The position numbers and the translations under genes were made by a program. Below are positions 24,801 to 34,813 of a stretch of 64,000 nt of DNA, in pieces. The DNA comes from Eonycteris spelaea. Its lineage: Eukaryota > Chordata > Mammalia > Chiroptera > Pteropodidae. Location: contig PUFA01000070.1 of NCBI GenBank assembly GCA_003508835.1, positions 1,674,001 through 1,738,000 on the forward strand, given 5' to 3'. The stretch's first letter is position 1. The number at the start of each line of letters is the position of its first letter. The notes beneath the pieces were generated by a model. That model saw only the letters and a list, made by a program, of their open reading frames with translations. It did no database searches and was not told the origin of the DNA.

Positions 24801-26095
24801 GAACAAACAGTGGTGATGGAAAAGAGAATGCTGAGAAAGGTCAGAATTTGAAAAGGCCTCAAAGTAAAATTTCTTTCAAGTGGCTCTAAATATGACTAAG
24901 AAGAATAAAACACTAGGATAGTAATTGGTATTGTGAAATGAGTTAAAAATAAAACTAAATTACAGACAGATAGGATACCCAGTCTCATTAGCAGAATAAG
25001 GCCCGTCCTTTGCTGAAGTAAGAGTTCAGTGATATTGCTAGCTTGATAAAATTTAATTTGTTTGGGGCATGAGAAAATCTGTGATCCTGAGAAGATGCCA
25101 TCACGACTTTTAATTTAGGGGCTGTTCAGATTTTTGTTGTTTGTTTTTCTACATTGTTTCTTTTTCATTTGGGTTATAATATAAACTCATTTAAGAACTT
25201 AGTGAATTTAGGAAAGTTGTTTTGAAGCATCTTTGTTTATAATTTTCTCCTTTTACAAGACTGGATCTGTTATTGTTCCTTTACAAGACAAGTCATTCTC
25301 TTTCATATTCAACCATTAAACAGACTAATTCTCAATCTGGCCTGTTTTCTGTTAGATTTTAGGGTGGCTATAGATGGTCACATTACTTGGCACTTCTCTA
25401 GTCTAGTGTTCCTTACAATTTTGAAGTAATTCCTTTGCCCACCTATTAATCATCTATAGGTATTTTCATAACATGGTCTTTTCTGGTCTCACTCAGGACT
25501 GATTGTAAAGTGCAGTGCCAGGGGAGTTTCTGAGTCAGGCCTTGGGGCTTCCTGCTTCTTCACTTACAGAAAGCGGCTTGGCATTTTTTCTTGGAAGCTG
25601 ACCTGCCTCATGGTTTCTGGGAGGCGCTCGCTCTGAACTAAGTGCAATTATTCCTCCCCACACCTTCATTTCCAGCCGCATTGTTTCTTAAAGCTTAGGT
25701 TGCTGTGTGGGTGGGCAAATGGAAGAGGCTGATTATCATTCAAAGTATAAATAAAAATCAGAGGCAACCCAGTCACTAAGTGCAAGAAGGAAAATCATGT
25801 TATAAATCTCGCATTATTTTCTATTTACATAATCAGTAGCAAATACCAGTTGTAGTGCTTAAATAATGTAAATATAAACTAAGAGCGACTCTATCCATGG
25901 ATCTTAATGAAACATCGTATATAATAAGTGTGGAATAAAAAGGCTCATTGAACAGATTTTTAAAAGTCAAAGAGAATATAAACAAATGCTCATACATGCA
26001 TAATACATATGTGTCAGGCACTTTCCCTTCAATGCTGAGACTGAAGTTTTCAGCTTGTAAAAATAAATAAGCTTACAAATCCCTAAGGGACTTTC
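21875..26095. other. Repeat-poor intergenic block, part 2
   Basis: Another 4.2 kb without a recognisable interspersed repeat or gene. It holds one copy of the local 28-bp direct repeat (23587-23614). The segment at 25500-25740 is GC-richer and could be a conserved non-coding element, but this cannot be judged without alignment. Confidence 0.45.
23580..23614 (+). repeat. Copy 1 of a 35-bp near-identical direct repeat
   Basis: It begins CTCCCCACAATTATGATATA. Compared with 26295-26329, one base differs (A at 23586 versus G at 26301), and the last 28 bases are identical. Flanks outside the unit do not align. Confidence 0.9.
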
Positions 26096-26132
26096 TTTTC
26101 TTTTCTTTTCTTTTTTCAAAAAAAAAAAAAAT
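26096..26132. repeat. (CTTTT)n and poly-A low-complexity tract
   Basis: Repeated TTTTC units are followed by a run of about 14 A. It could be the eroded tail of a retroposed sequence or a simple repeat. Confidence 0.8.
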
Positions 26133-26304
26133 CTTTTGGTACATCAGACAGAAACTGCTCTGTGGTTGGTGTTCCTGGGATTTCAGTAGATTGGCTGGTC
26201 TGGGCCCCACAGCTAGTGTGGAAATGAATTGTGCTTAGCGATAGGGAGGTAGATTTGTCTTCACAAAATGCTTTGTTCATGCTCTTTGCTGGGGCTCCCC
26301 GCAA
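26133..26304. other. Unassigned segment next to homopolymer, possible retroposed fragment
   Basis: It carries a 62-codon minus-strand open frame and contains CACAGCTAGTGTGGAAATGA. It lies between a mixed T/A tract and the second 35-bp repeat copy. I recognise no parent gene or repeat family. Insertion is suspected only from the position of the tracts. Confidence 0.25.
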
Positions 26305-26329
26305 TTATGATATAATCTATTTGTTTCAT
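26295..26329 (+). repeat. Copy 2 of a 35-bp near-identical direct repeat
   Basis: It begins CTCCCCGCAATTATGATATA and is a direct-orientation match to 23580-23614, 2715 bases away. It abuts the unassigned segment ending near 26300. Confidence 0.9.
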
Positions 26330-26589
26330 TTCTGATGTTCATTCACCGTTACTTTGAAGTAGGCGAGTGAGCATTATTGAGTATTTCTTGCACATGGGAA
26401 TAAGAAAATTCTAGAAAACTCAAATTATCTGTACATGGGTAAGCTGGCAGAAACAAGAATAAAACTCAAACTTCTCAAATTCAATTTCTTAGCCTATTTA
26501 CTCCAGAATTGTTCACAGATATTCCAACTCCAAGGTAATTGGAAAAAAATCTCGTCTTCAATACTTGTTTTCACTATTCTTAAACAAAT

Positions 26590-27720
26590 ATTTACTAAGA
26601 TTTTTCTGTTATAGATGTAATACTGCTTTTTAGAAAAGTTGAAAAATATAAAAACGTATGAAAACAGGAGAATAAAATCCATGGGTAATGCTAATACCCA
26701 GAGAGAATATATTTTGATGTACTCTTCCCACTTAAAAAAAATTGGATTCATACTATATACACACACACACTCTGATGGGTCATCTATATTAACACCTATT
26801 ATTTTATGGACTATTATGAATCATGGGAAAAACTGCCAATGCTATGACGTAATGTTTATCTACATAGAATTATCATTTTATAATTGATAATTTATGACAG
26901 AAAAATCCTTTAGATATAGTTTTATCAAATATCTTGAGTTTACATAAATAAATAGTAAAGAAAATTAACTTGTTGGGTATTCTTAAAATTTTTTTGTATT
27001 CAAATTTCAACTCTTATGATTTACTTTGTGATTCAAATTTTGATGTCCGTATTTTGCTACACAATTATGTTCTGTCTTCACTAGGGTATTGATGATGCAG
27101 CATTTCTTAAAAGCATTCTGCTATTGTCTCCAGGATTTGACATCAGCTGATGCCCACCATCTGTAAGTTTTAATACACAGTTACAGGCAATGAAACTACA
27201 GGAAATTATATGATTTAAGTATGTAAAAAAGATGAAAAACTATGTATCATAGGATCTATTAAATATAGTGTTTATTTAATAGATATGTAACCCTCTTCTT
27301 GCTGAACTTTGTATAATGAAAATTTACTATTTTTTAAATTCATGATATTTAAGGGTTTTACGACAGGTAACAAATTTCTGTAAACAATTCCCTATTTTTG
27401 GACATTTAAGACCTTTTCAATTTTTTTTTGCCATTATAAATAAAGATGTGATAAGCATCTTTGAGCATAAACCTTTGTTTACATCTTTGATAATTTCTTA
27501 TGAGACAGTTCCCAAAAGAGCATAACTATGTAAAATGATAAACAGTTTGCGCTTCCTACGTATTGCTAAATTGTTTCCCAAAATTATTGTTTCAGTCTGT
27601 ACCCTAACCAGTAGACTATGTGGGTACAAATTGTCTTCTAAAGTGCTTTTCACAATTACCAACAGTACATATAAGTTAAATTTGGCCTCTTGTCCAACCT
27701 ACCCTTTCCTTTTATTTTTC
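26590..27720 (+). mobile_element. Ancient L1 (L1ME-like) remnant
   Basis: AAAAATTGGATTCATACTAT, then TTTTTGGACATTTAAGACCT, GCCATTATAAATAAAGATGT and GTATTGCTAAATTGTTTCCC follow the order of old L1 3' sequence. The middle (about 26800-27370) is too diverged to align by eye. Confidence 0.65.
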
Positions 27721-27724
27721 CGTT

Positions 27725-28325
27725 ATTTTTATCACCTTCCAACATGATAAATAATTCTTATCCCTTTTCGGTATTAACCTCTTTACTGGTCCTATGAATT
27801 TCAACTAAGAAAGCTCTTAGTCATCGCTTAGCCAATCTATACTAGACGTAGCTAGCTACCTTAATTTTCCTTCTGAAGTCAGTTTCCTTAATCACTTCAT
27901 TGCTCTAATTTTGTAGATACTCAAGGGGCTAAACCTGAATTCATTATTAGAAGTTTTTTGTCATGAACGTAAGAACCATCTCCTTAATTTTCCTGATGAA
28001 ATGCTTATTTATGTCTAGTCCTCTATTCCTTTAGTCATTTTTGCTCTTATTCATAAAAATAATTTAAAAAATCATTGCTCACCATTCTGACCTAAAAGGT
28101 TTCTTTTTGAAATATTGTCAAGTCTTATTGAAATAAGCAAAATTTCCATCACTAGGACTTTTATGTGTCAGGTATTTATGATCACTAGAGATTAATTTAG
28201 GAAATGAAAACTATTCTCGATATTCATCCTTTCAGTAAGAATCCACTGGACACACACTGTAATGTATAATGCTTGATGTCGGTGACAATGTGAAGAAGTC
28301 TAAGGCACATTCCTGGCCCTGTGAT
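27725..28325. other. Intergenic, nothing recognised
   Basis: AT-rich sequence with no assignable feature. Confidence 0.4.
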
Positions 28326-28329
28326 AATA

Positions 28330-28520
28330 ACAGTAATAGGTGAAACTTATTGGATTCTCTGTGTGCCTAGCACAGCTCTAAATGTTTGGCACACACTCAG
28401 TCATTGAATCTACCCTACAACAATCTGAGATTGGCTTTATTGTTATCTCTATTTTATAGATAAGGAAACAAAGGCAGAGAGAAGCAAGTAATTGCCTGGG
28501 ATCCTCCAGGTGGATTTTAG
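28330..28520 (-). mobile_element. MIR SINE remnant
   Basis: GTGCCTAGCACAGCTCTAAA, TATTTTATAGATAAGGAAAC and AAAGGCAGAGAGAAGCAAGT are reversed MIR blocks. Confidence 0.8.
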
Positions 28521-28784
28521 CCTAAACTATTTTACTTCAGTTAACATGTTTCTCCATAAAAACTTAGAATATAGTAGGATAGACCAGACTTAAACATGAG
28601 CTGCCATAAAGTACTATAACATCAAGGTATGGTAGTACAAAAAGTTTGGGGAAAATGAGAGAAATTAAGATTAAAGAAGAAGTAGAATATGAATAGGCTT
28701 AAAAGACTGAAACAATGTATTTTGGTGTAGAAACAAGAATTTGTAGAAATGAACAGATAGATACTTCAATGTGGGTGGAGAGAT

Positions 28785-28885
28785 TAACTCCAGAGCCTGG
28801 CCCCCTTGGGTTCAAATTCTGACTCCAGCACAGAGCAGTTGTAAGGGGACTTCTTTTAGCCTCAGGCACTCAACCTATTTTTGTT
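28785..28885 (+). mobile_element. MIR 5' fragment
   Basis: CAGAGCCTGGCCCCCTTGGG then TTCAAATTCTGACTCCAGCA is the tRNA-like MIR head. It breaks off after CCTCAGGCACTCAACC. Confidence 0.6.
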
Positions 28886-28889
28886 TTAA

Positions 28890-29676
28890 TGAGCAAATAT
28901 GTAAAAATTTAGAAGCATACGATACGTTTAGAGAAAGGAAGTAGTGCAAGGTAGAAGGGTTTTAAGAGGGTAGTGGGGCATTTCAAAGAAAGAAGAAAGG
29001 AAGGAAAAAAGGAAGGAAGGGTGGATGTATGCGGAAGTAGTTGTGGTTGAAAACACACAGTATGTGGAAATGTTGGAAGTCTTGAGACAGCAGAAAGAAA
29101 ACTTGTTACTTTACTGAAGGGGAAACAACAAGTTTGACAGTGGTGTGGTTTGCCTTAAGGAGAGGTTATTAGTATTGTTCAGGTGAAAGATAATAAAGGC
29201 ATGAATCAAGACAATATTAACAGAAAGGAAGGAGAGAGGCTTCAGAATTATTTCAAAAGTAATTTGAAAGAACTTGGTAACCAACTGAGGATTTGAGACT
29301 GAGTCAACTGTTCCTCCAATTTTTGCCCCGGGGGCCCAAAACGATGGTAATACCTTTTGCTGAAAAAAATTGCAGTTACTTTTGGAGAGGATCAGTGTTG
29401 AAAACTTAGGTGTCAGCAGAATTGATGACTTTGTGAAAAGTTTGAATGCAAAGGGAGAGAGTGGAGAGTTTGAATGTCAGTGATCCTAATGCTAATTTAG
29501 GAAGGTAAATCTCTTTTGGATTAACACTTTCTTTTCTTTAGCAAAATCGAGGTTCATTATGTATTATGGAATCTTCTCATTCTTATTAGGGACCTTTATT
29601 CTCTTTCTGGATTAGGCATTCCTTTGAGAACTTGATGAAAACTATAGACTTTCTTGTATCTAAAAGTTCCTACGTG

Positions 29677-29717
<41 letters not shown>

Positions 29718-29875
29718 GTGTGTGTGTGTGGTGTATGAGGGGGATCATAAACATATATATAAAAAATTTGCATGAAATTTTAGGGCGCTCTTGTATCTTT
29801 TGAAGTGCAGCCCATGTATCCCAAGAGACTGCTCTGCATAACTTCTTTTTTAATCAAGGCATTATTTTGTTTTTC
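28890..29875. other. Intergenic with purine-rich and TG repeats
   Basis: 28987-29024 is a GAAAGGAA-type purine tract. 29679-29732 is a (TG)n run with one CG interruption. Nothing else was recognised. Confidence 0.6.
29679..29732 (+). repeat. (TG)n microsatellite
   Basis: About 26 TG units with a single TGCG interruption near 29711. Confidence 0.95.
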
Positions 29876-29879
29876 CAAC

Positions 29880-30068
29880 TATAATTAACTACATGTCAGG
29901 CACCGAATGTTAAGTCCGTTGCCTATATTAGCTCATTTATTGCTCACCATAACATTGTCATATAGGTATTACATTTCAAAGATAGGGAAACACAGACTTA
30001 GGTAGGTTAAATTGTTCAGAGTTACAGAGTTATTATTATGGTAGACCCAGGATTTGAACACAGGTCTC
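29880..30068 (-). mobile_element. MIR SINE remnant
   Basis: GTCAGGCACCGAATGTTAAG, TATTAGCTCATTTATTGCTC and CAGGATTTGAACACAGGTCT are reversed MIR blocks. Confidence 0.8.
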
Positions 30069-30104
30069 TGTATTAGTCAGGTTTCTCCAGAGAAACAGAA
30101 CCAA

Positions 30105-30147
<43 letters not shown>

Positions 30148-30632
30148 AAGAAATTTTTTTTTCTAAGGAAATGGCTCATGATATTATGGAGGCTGACAAT
30201 TTCCAAGATTTGCAGTCAGCAAGCTAGCGACTGAGGACTGAGGACCAGGCTCAGTCTGAGTCCGAAGGCCTTAGACCTAGGAGAATCAATGGTGTAGTTC
30301 CCTTCCAAGGCCTACAAGTCTGAGACCTAGGAAGAAGTGATGTTTTAGTAGGAGTTCAAAGGTAGGAAAAAGCTAATGTCTCACTTTAAAGGCAGTGAGG
30401 AATTCTTCTTGGGAGAAGTGGGGATAGAAAAGAGGAGGTGGGTCAGCCTTTTTGTTCTATTTGGACCTTCAACTGATTGGCTGAGGGCTGCCCACATTAG
30501 ACAGGGCAATCTGCTTTACTCAGTCCACTCATGCAAAACACCCTCAAAGACATACCCAGAATCTTGTTTGACCAAATATCTGGGCATCCCACAGCCCAAT
30601 CAGGTTGACATATAAAATTAACTACCATAGTC
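30069..30632 (-). mobile_element. Solitary LTR, MaLR/ERVL-like
   Basis: It begins TATTAGTCAGGTTTCTCCAG and contains ATGGCTCATGATATTATGGA, CCTTCAACTGATTGGCTGAG and CAGGTTGACATATAAAATTA before ACTACCATA. In reverse orientation this is the LTR starting TGxTGGTTAATTTTATxTGTCAAC. It includes an internal (TG)n at about 30111-30147. The subfamily name is uncertain. No internal retroviral genes are attached. Confidence 0.75.
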
Positions 30633-30639
30633 TCTCTGA

Positions 30640-33120
30640 CTCCAACCACTGTGCACTTAACTGCCATTTTAAAATACATTCTGTTTTTCTTCAATGAACT
30701 TTCATTTTGTTTCACCCATGAATTGAATGATTCATGTTAGAGCTTCTTCTCCTTCCATGTTTCCCCTTTCCCTAGTTATGCTGTCCTAACTGAAAATTTT
30801 AAAGTAAAAACCACTTGCAAACATTCTGTTTGCATTCTGCTCTTTATTTTTTTCTCCAAGAAGATAAACAGTTGGAGGAGGTGTCTTTCATTTTAAATGT
30901 TCAAAGAGGATTTTGCAGCAAAAGTGAGTTAACATCTAAAAGAATCCATGGGTACCCACTGGGAGTGCGTATCATGTGTTAAAATAGTTTTCAAATTCAC
31001 TGCATGCCATAGAAAAGAAGAGCTGGTTTTGGTAGCAGGATTGAAAGTTTCAGGTGGCTGCTTAGTATGCAGTGTGTGTGTTCGTAAAAAGTCAATGCAC
31101 GATTAAAAAAAATATTGTGGATGTTTTTAGGCCCTGGAGCCAATCCAAAATAACAGCTGGGATTTTATATCTCCTGGGGGACTCCTCAAACTCATGAAAT
31201 TCAGTTCCAGGAAGTCATCACACTCTGTTAGAGTGAAGGCCCTGTGAGCAGGAGACTAGCTCAGTTGTCAGAGTACAAAGGAAACGAAAGGGAGGCTGCT
31301 CTTTCTCTCCATCAAACACATTTTCAATTCTTTAATGGACTGAGTGCATCCACGTAAGCTTGAAAAGGTGATCAAACAGTAAAATTAAAGCTTTTAGCTC
31401 ATAGGTTTTTTTTTTTTGGTCCTTTTCTACCAGGTGAAATAGGCACTAGGGAGGTAGGAAGAAAACAGGTCTCTATTTTAAAAATTTTAAATAGAAAAGG
31501 AGATCAAGTGAGCTCATATATATCCTATGGCCTGTGGAATCAACTGTATACACTATTTAAGGTAAAACAATTAATTTAAATTAAACTTTGAATTCTGTAA
31601 ACCAGACTGTAAAGTCAAACTGTACAAATAAGTTGGAAGAATTTATGGTCAAAAAAGGAGCACAAATTCTTAATATAAGTGAGCTGATGTCTAGAAACAG
31701 ACATTGCACTTGTAATTGCAGTTAAAATCTTTAAAGGATATTGAATTTCAACTTTAGTAGGGGAGAAAAATAATATATCTTGTATCCTACTGGCTGGTAG
31801 ATATCTTCTTCATAAAGGTCCCAATAGCATTACACTTTCCTTGGGATGGGTTTTTATATATAATGCTTTGAAAATGAGATGACTTCAACAATGTGCAAAT
31901 GTGTTGGACTAAGTTTTCAATTATTTAGGTTTTTTTGTTTGTTCGTTTTATTTAATATTATCAAGTGATTGCATAGTGCCATGAAAAGAAGTCATTAGGG
32001 CCTATTTCCCTGGAGTGATATGCTAGGGGTAGACCAAGTGAGGTTAAAGACTGAATGCTTACTGTCCCTGGCTTTGGGGATGCAAAGAGATAAGCCATAT
32101 GTCCTTCTGAGAGAACATAGAGTCTAATTGATAACTTAGATGTACATACATATGAAGACGATACGAGGTATTGAATATCGTTGAACAAGTGTTTAGACTG
32201 TAAATACTTTGAGGGCGGGGAAGATAAAAATCTATTTTTAAGAGTCTCTTTACCAGTTTCAGTTACAAAGTCTGTAAAATAATATCTGACCCTAACACAT
32301 AGGAGAAAGTATTAATTTGATCTTCCACTACTAATTGTAATGGTCTTGTATCCCAGGCTTTTAGCCCAGAATATAGGAGAAATTTTGTCTACCTGAGTTA
32401 AAATTCTATTAACGGTTATGAGCTGGATCTCCCTATCAACTGTAATTTGGCACTTAACTTGGCAGGACAAGTACATGACTGAATGTAACTATAAAAATAT
32501 GGTCTAATCTATAACTTAGTGTGCAAGTTTTTTAGAATTAAGCTTGTTAGAACAACCACAGACATATAAAACGCTATATAAGACACTATTGAAAGAATAA
32601 CCGTGACAAACGTTGTAGTCATTTCGATGTTAATACTTAGGTCTTTGCCTGCATACATACACCAGCTGTCCTGGTTATGGCTGGGTTTGCCTTGTCCCTT
32701 TGGGGGAATCAGTGACAAATGTCTTTCTCCATATAAAGTTGGTAGGACTAGATCTTGAAACAAGATTAGGACAAGACTATTTCAGGACAGAGGGTAGATC
32801 ATTTAAGGGTGACAGGTGTGATATTTATATTGATTTTCTGGATTTTATGTCTCAAACAGTCTGGAAAGATTTGAGCACCTCAGATCAGATTTCTACTGAT
32901 AATTCCCTGGGATGGCTTGACTCTGCCCTTCATTTAGCCCTTCAGTTTTTTTTGTTTGTTTATTCTGTTTTTTACCTTTGAAGCTTCTGGGCCTGGTCTC
33001 TCCTTCACTTGGGAGAGATAGTCACTTGTTTTTGGCATCTGGGTAGTTCTGCAAGGACAGACAGCCACCTAGCCAAGGGGCAGCAGCAGGTGCAAACATC
33101 CCAGCCTGGTAAGACTGCTT
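30640..33120. other. Upstream flank of GRIP1, largely unassigned
   Basis: A short L2-like trace lies at about 32060-32230 (CTGGCTTTGGGGATGCAAAG and GACTGTAAATACTTTGAGGG). Otherwise no repeat or exon is seen over the 2.5 kb that precede the G-rich tract. Confidence 0.4.
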
Positions 33121-33126
33121 ATGCAG

Positions 33127-33180
33127 TGGCGGGGGTGGGGGGGTGGATGGGTGAGGGGTGAGGGGTAGGGTGGAGGGGGT
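33127..33180 (+). repeat. G-rich tract with quadruplex potential upstream of the CpG island
   Basis: Many runs of three to seven G are separated by one to four bases (GGGGGTGGGGGGGTGG, then repeated GGGGTGA units). It satisfies simple G-quadruplex spacing rules on the + strand and lies about 0.8 kb before the island. A regulatory role is inference only. Confidence 0.65.
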
Positions 33181-33184
33181 AAGA

Positions 33185-33925
33185 TTCTATCTTTCTGTCT
33201 TTTGTAGTTATTAAATTCTCTGTATTATCATATTTCGAAGAGAAGAGAGAGGAGAAGGCTGGCAAGAGCCAATGTCCTCGGTTTTGGAGAGCTAACTGCA
33301 GTTCCTTCAGAGGCCAAAATAAACTGCAGGTCAGGGAGAGTCATAACAGTGCAAGTAGTTGGTCCCCAAGAACTACAAATTAGGAGTTGTAGCCCCAGGG
33401 CCTGATATTGCACATCAGACTCTTAGGAAGTGAAGACGTAGGTATTATTTAGCCGCGGTCTCCCAGCCCCCACCTTGAGAAAGATGCATGTCATGACCCT
33501 GCAGGACGTACAGTGGCCAAGTATCATCTGGAAGACTGTCAGGAGCCCCTACTAGCATCATCCTTTGGAGAACACAGGCAAGCGCCCCCCTGTCTGGGCA
33601 GAATCTTCGGGGCTCTACTGTAAAGCTGTCCCCCTCCCCCCTTATTCATTCTTCCACCGATGTTCTATGAGTCTATGACAACGGGAAGCAACTAATCATA
33701 AAACCCGATCATAAAACCCTTCTTACACTTGAAGACAGCAATTAAATATTCACTCAGCCAAGGTCTCCTTGCTTCATTTAAAACAAAAGAGGTTCTCTAT
33801 TCACGCCCCTCCCACCCCAGCAGAAAATGCATTCCTGGAACCAGCGCTGGTCATCCCGAAAGTTGCTATTTCCCTTAGTTGAGGGTGAAGTTAAACGAAT
33901 CCGTAGCTGCAAAGTCTGGACTTGG
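33185..33925. other. Proximal upstream region of the GRIP1b promoter
   Basis: No interspersed repeat is visible and GC rises toward the island. An ATG at 33827 opens a frame through the whole island to 35188. This is treated as a composition artefact. Confidence 0.4.
33695..33719. repeat. Tandem duplication, period 13
   Basis: ATCATAAAACCC occurs at 33695-33706 and again at 33708-33719, one G apart. It is a small local duplication just upstream of the CpG island, probably replication slippage. Confidence 0.75.
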
Positions 33926-34496
33926 GGGAGGGGGCGACAGCCAGGGCGGGGGCGAGAGCGGCGAGGAGGAGGGACTAGAGGGAAGGACACTGCCCCTACT
34001 TCTTTGAGGTCGTTGCCTAAGCCGGAGGAGCCGCCAGTTTGGGTTCGGGGAGAGAGGAGTGGCTGCTGCGGGGGAGCGGCGTGGGCTCTGCACCCGCGGC
34101 TGGGTGCCAGGTTCCGTACCTGGACGGCTGGGCGCGCCCCGCAGGCCGGCCGCCCGGGGCGCGGAGGGTGTGAGCGCGCGCGCCCCCTCCGTGCCCGCTC
34201 AGCTTCGCGCGCGTCTCGGGGGAGGCTCCGCTCAGAGGCGCCGGGGGAGCCGCAGCCTCAGTCCTCCGCCTGCGGAGCTTTGTGCTGCGGCGGCTCCGAG
34301 TCCCACCTGCTGGCGGCGGGGAGACAAGGAAAGGGAAGGAGGAGGAGGGGAGAGAGGCGGCGGCGCGAGCCCACTCCTCCCGCCGGCGCCTACCTCCGGG
34401 GGGCTCCGCGGTCCCGGCTGTGGGCCTGCACGCGTCCCCCGCCCCCGGGCCGGCCCGGCCTCGCGTCCTCACCGCGGCAGCCGCCGCGGCAGCCCC

Positions 34497-34548
34497 TTCA
34501 GCCCGGCCCGGCCCGCCCGGCCCACCCGGCCCGGCCGCCGCCACCCGG
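34497..34548. repeat. CCCGG-type GC low-complexity tract in the CpG island
   Basis: This is an imperfect iteration of GCCCG/CCCGG units ending in GCCGCCGCC. It is nearly pure C+G and lies about 200 bases upstream of the start codon. It could form stable structure in a transcript and is a likely site of sequencing or replication slippage. Confidence 0.7.
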
Positions 34549-34596
34549 AGCCGCCGGCGAGTTTGAAGCGAGCGCGGGGCGCGCGGCGCCGCCTCG

Positions 34597-34635
34597 ATGT
34601 GCCCAGGAGCCGCCTCGGCGCCCCGGTCCCGCTGA
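34597..34635 (+). other. Short upstream ORF (12 codons plus stop) in the inferred GRIP1b 5' UTR
   Basis: ATG at 34597 opens a 12-codon frame (MCPGAASAPRSR) closed by TGA at 34633-34635. It is in the same frame as the GRIP1b start, 114 bases downstream of that stop. T at -3 makes it a weak start context, so leaky scanning is likely. Between 34635 and 34750 I see no other ATG. Whether it is transcribed depends on the TSS, which cannot be fixed from sequence alone. Confidence 0.5.
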
Positions 34636-34654
34636 AGAGCCCCGAGCGCGCAGC

Positions 34655-34749
34655 GCCCGGCCGGAGAGGTCGAGCGGGAGGCGCGGCGAGCCGCGGAGAG
34701 AGCGAGCGAGAAAGAGCGAGCCGGAGATCGAGCGCAGGGAACAGGCACC
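34655..34749 (+). promoter_or_regulatory. GRIP1: Purine-rich 5' UTR segment before the GRIP1b start
   Basis: The last ~95 bases before the ATG switch from CCGG-rich to strongly purine-rich (GAGAGAGCGAGCGAGAAAGAG-like blocks) and end in ACC before the start codon. No ATG occurs in it. It is inferred to be 5' UTR because it lies between the CpG-island core and the start codon; no splice acceptor is obvious. Confidence 0.5.
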
Positions 34750-34807
34750 ATGCCGGGCTGGAAGAAGAATATCCCCATCTGCTTGCAGGCGGAAGAGCAG
34801 GAGAGAG
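34750..34807 (+). CDS. GRIP1: First coding exon of GRIP1, palmitoylated GRIP1b N-terminus (partial CDS)
   Basis: The exon encodes MPGWKKNIPICLQAEEQER (19 codons) plus one base, so the intron is in phase 1. I recognise this as the GRIP1b-specific N-terminus. GRIP1 is a scaffold with seven PDZ domains that binds AMPA-receptor GluA2/3 tails, ephrin ligands, Fras1-complex proteins and kinesin cargo at synapses, dendritic vesicles and epithelial basal surfaces. Cys11, seen here, is the published palmitoylation site that targets GRIP1b to membranes; the GRIP1a form starts with a different peptide. The start codon has A at -3 and an in-frame stop upstream at 34633-34635, which supports this ATG. The exon ends AG|GTGAGA, a near-ideal donor. 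The single leftover G fits a following Asp or Glu codon, as expected at the GRIP1 junction. The exon lies inside a CpG island. All PDZ exons lie beyond the window. The paralogue GRIP2 is less likely but not excluded by so short a peptide. Confidence 0.88.
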
Positions 34808-34813
34808 GTGAGA
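34808..34813 (+). other. GRIP1: Splice donor of GRIP1 intron 1
   Basis: The exon-intron junction reads AG|GTGAGA, matching the U1 consensus at nearly every position. It interrupts the reading frame after one base of codon 20. The open frame that continues beyond it to about 35007 is GC-rich intron and is not taken as coding. Confidence 0.85.

Noticed and set aside
34017..34778. 253-codon minus-strand frame over the promoter
   Set aside because: Same composition artefact; no recognisable protein and no promoter or splice evidence.
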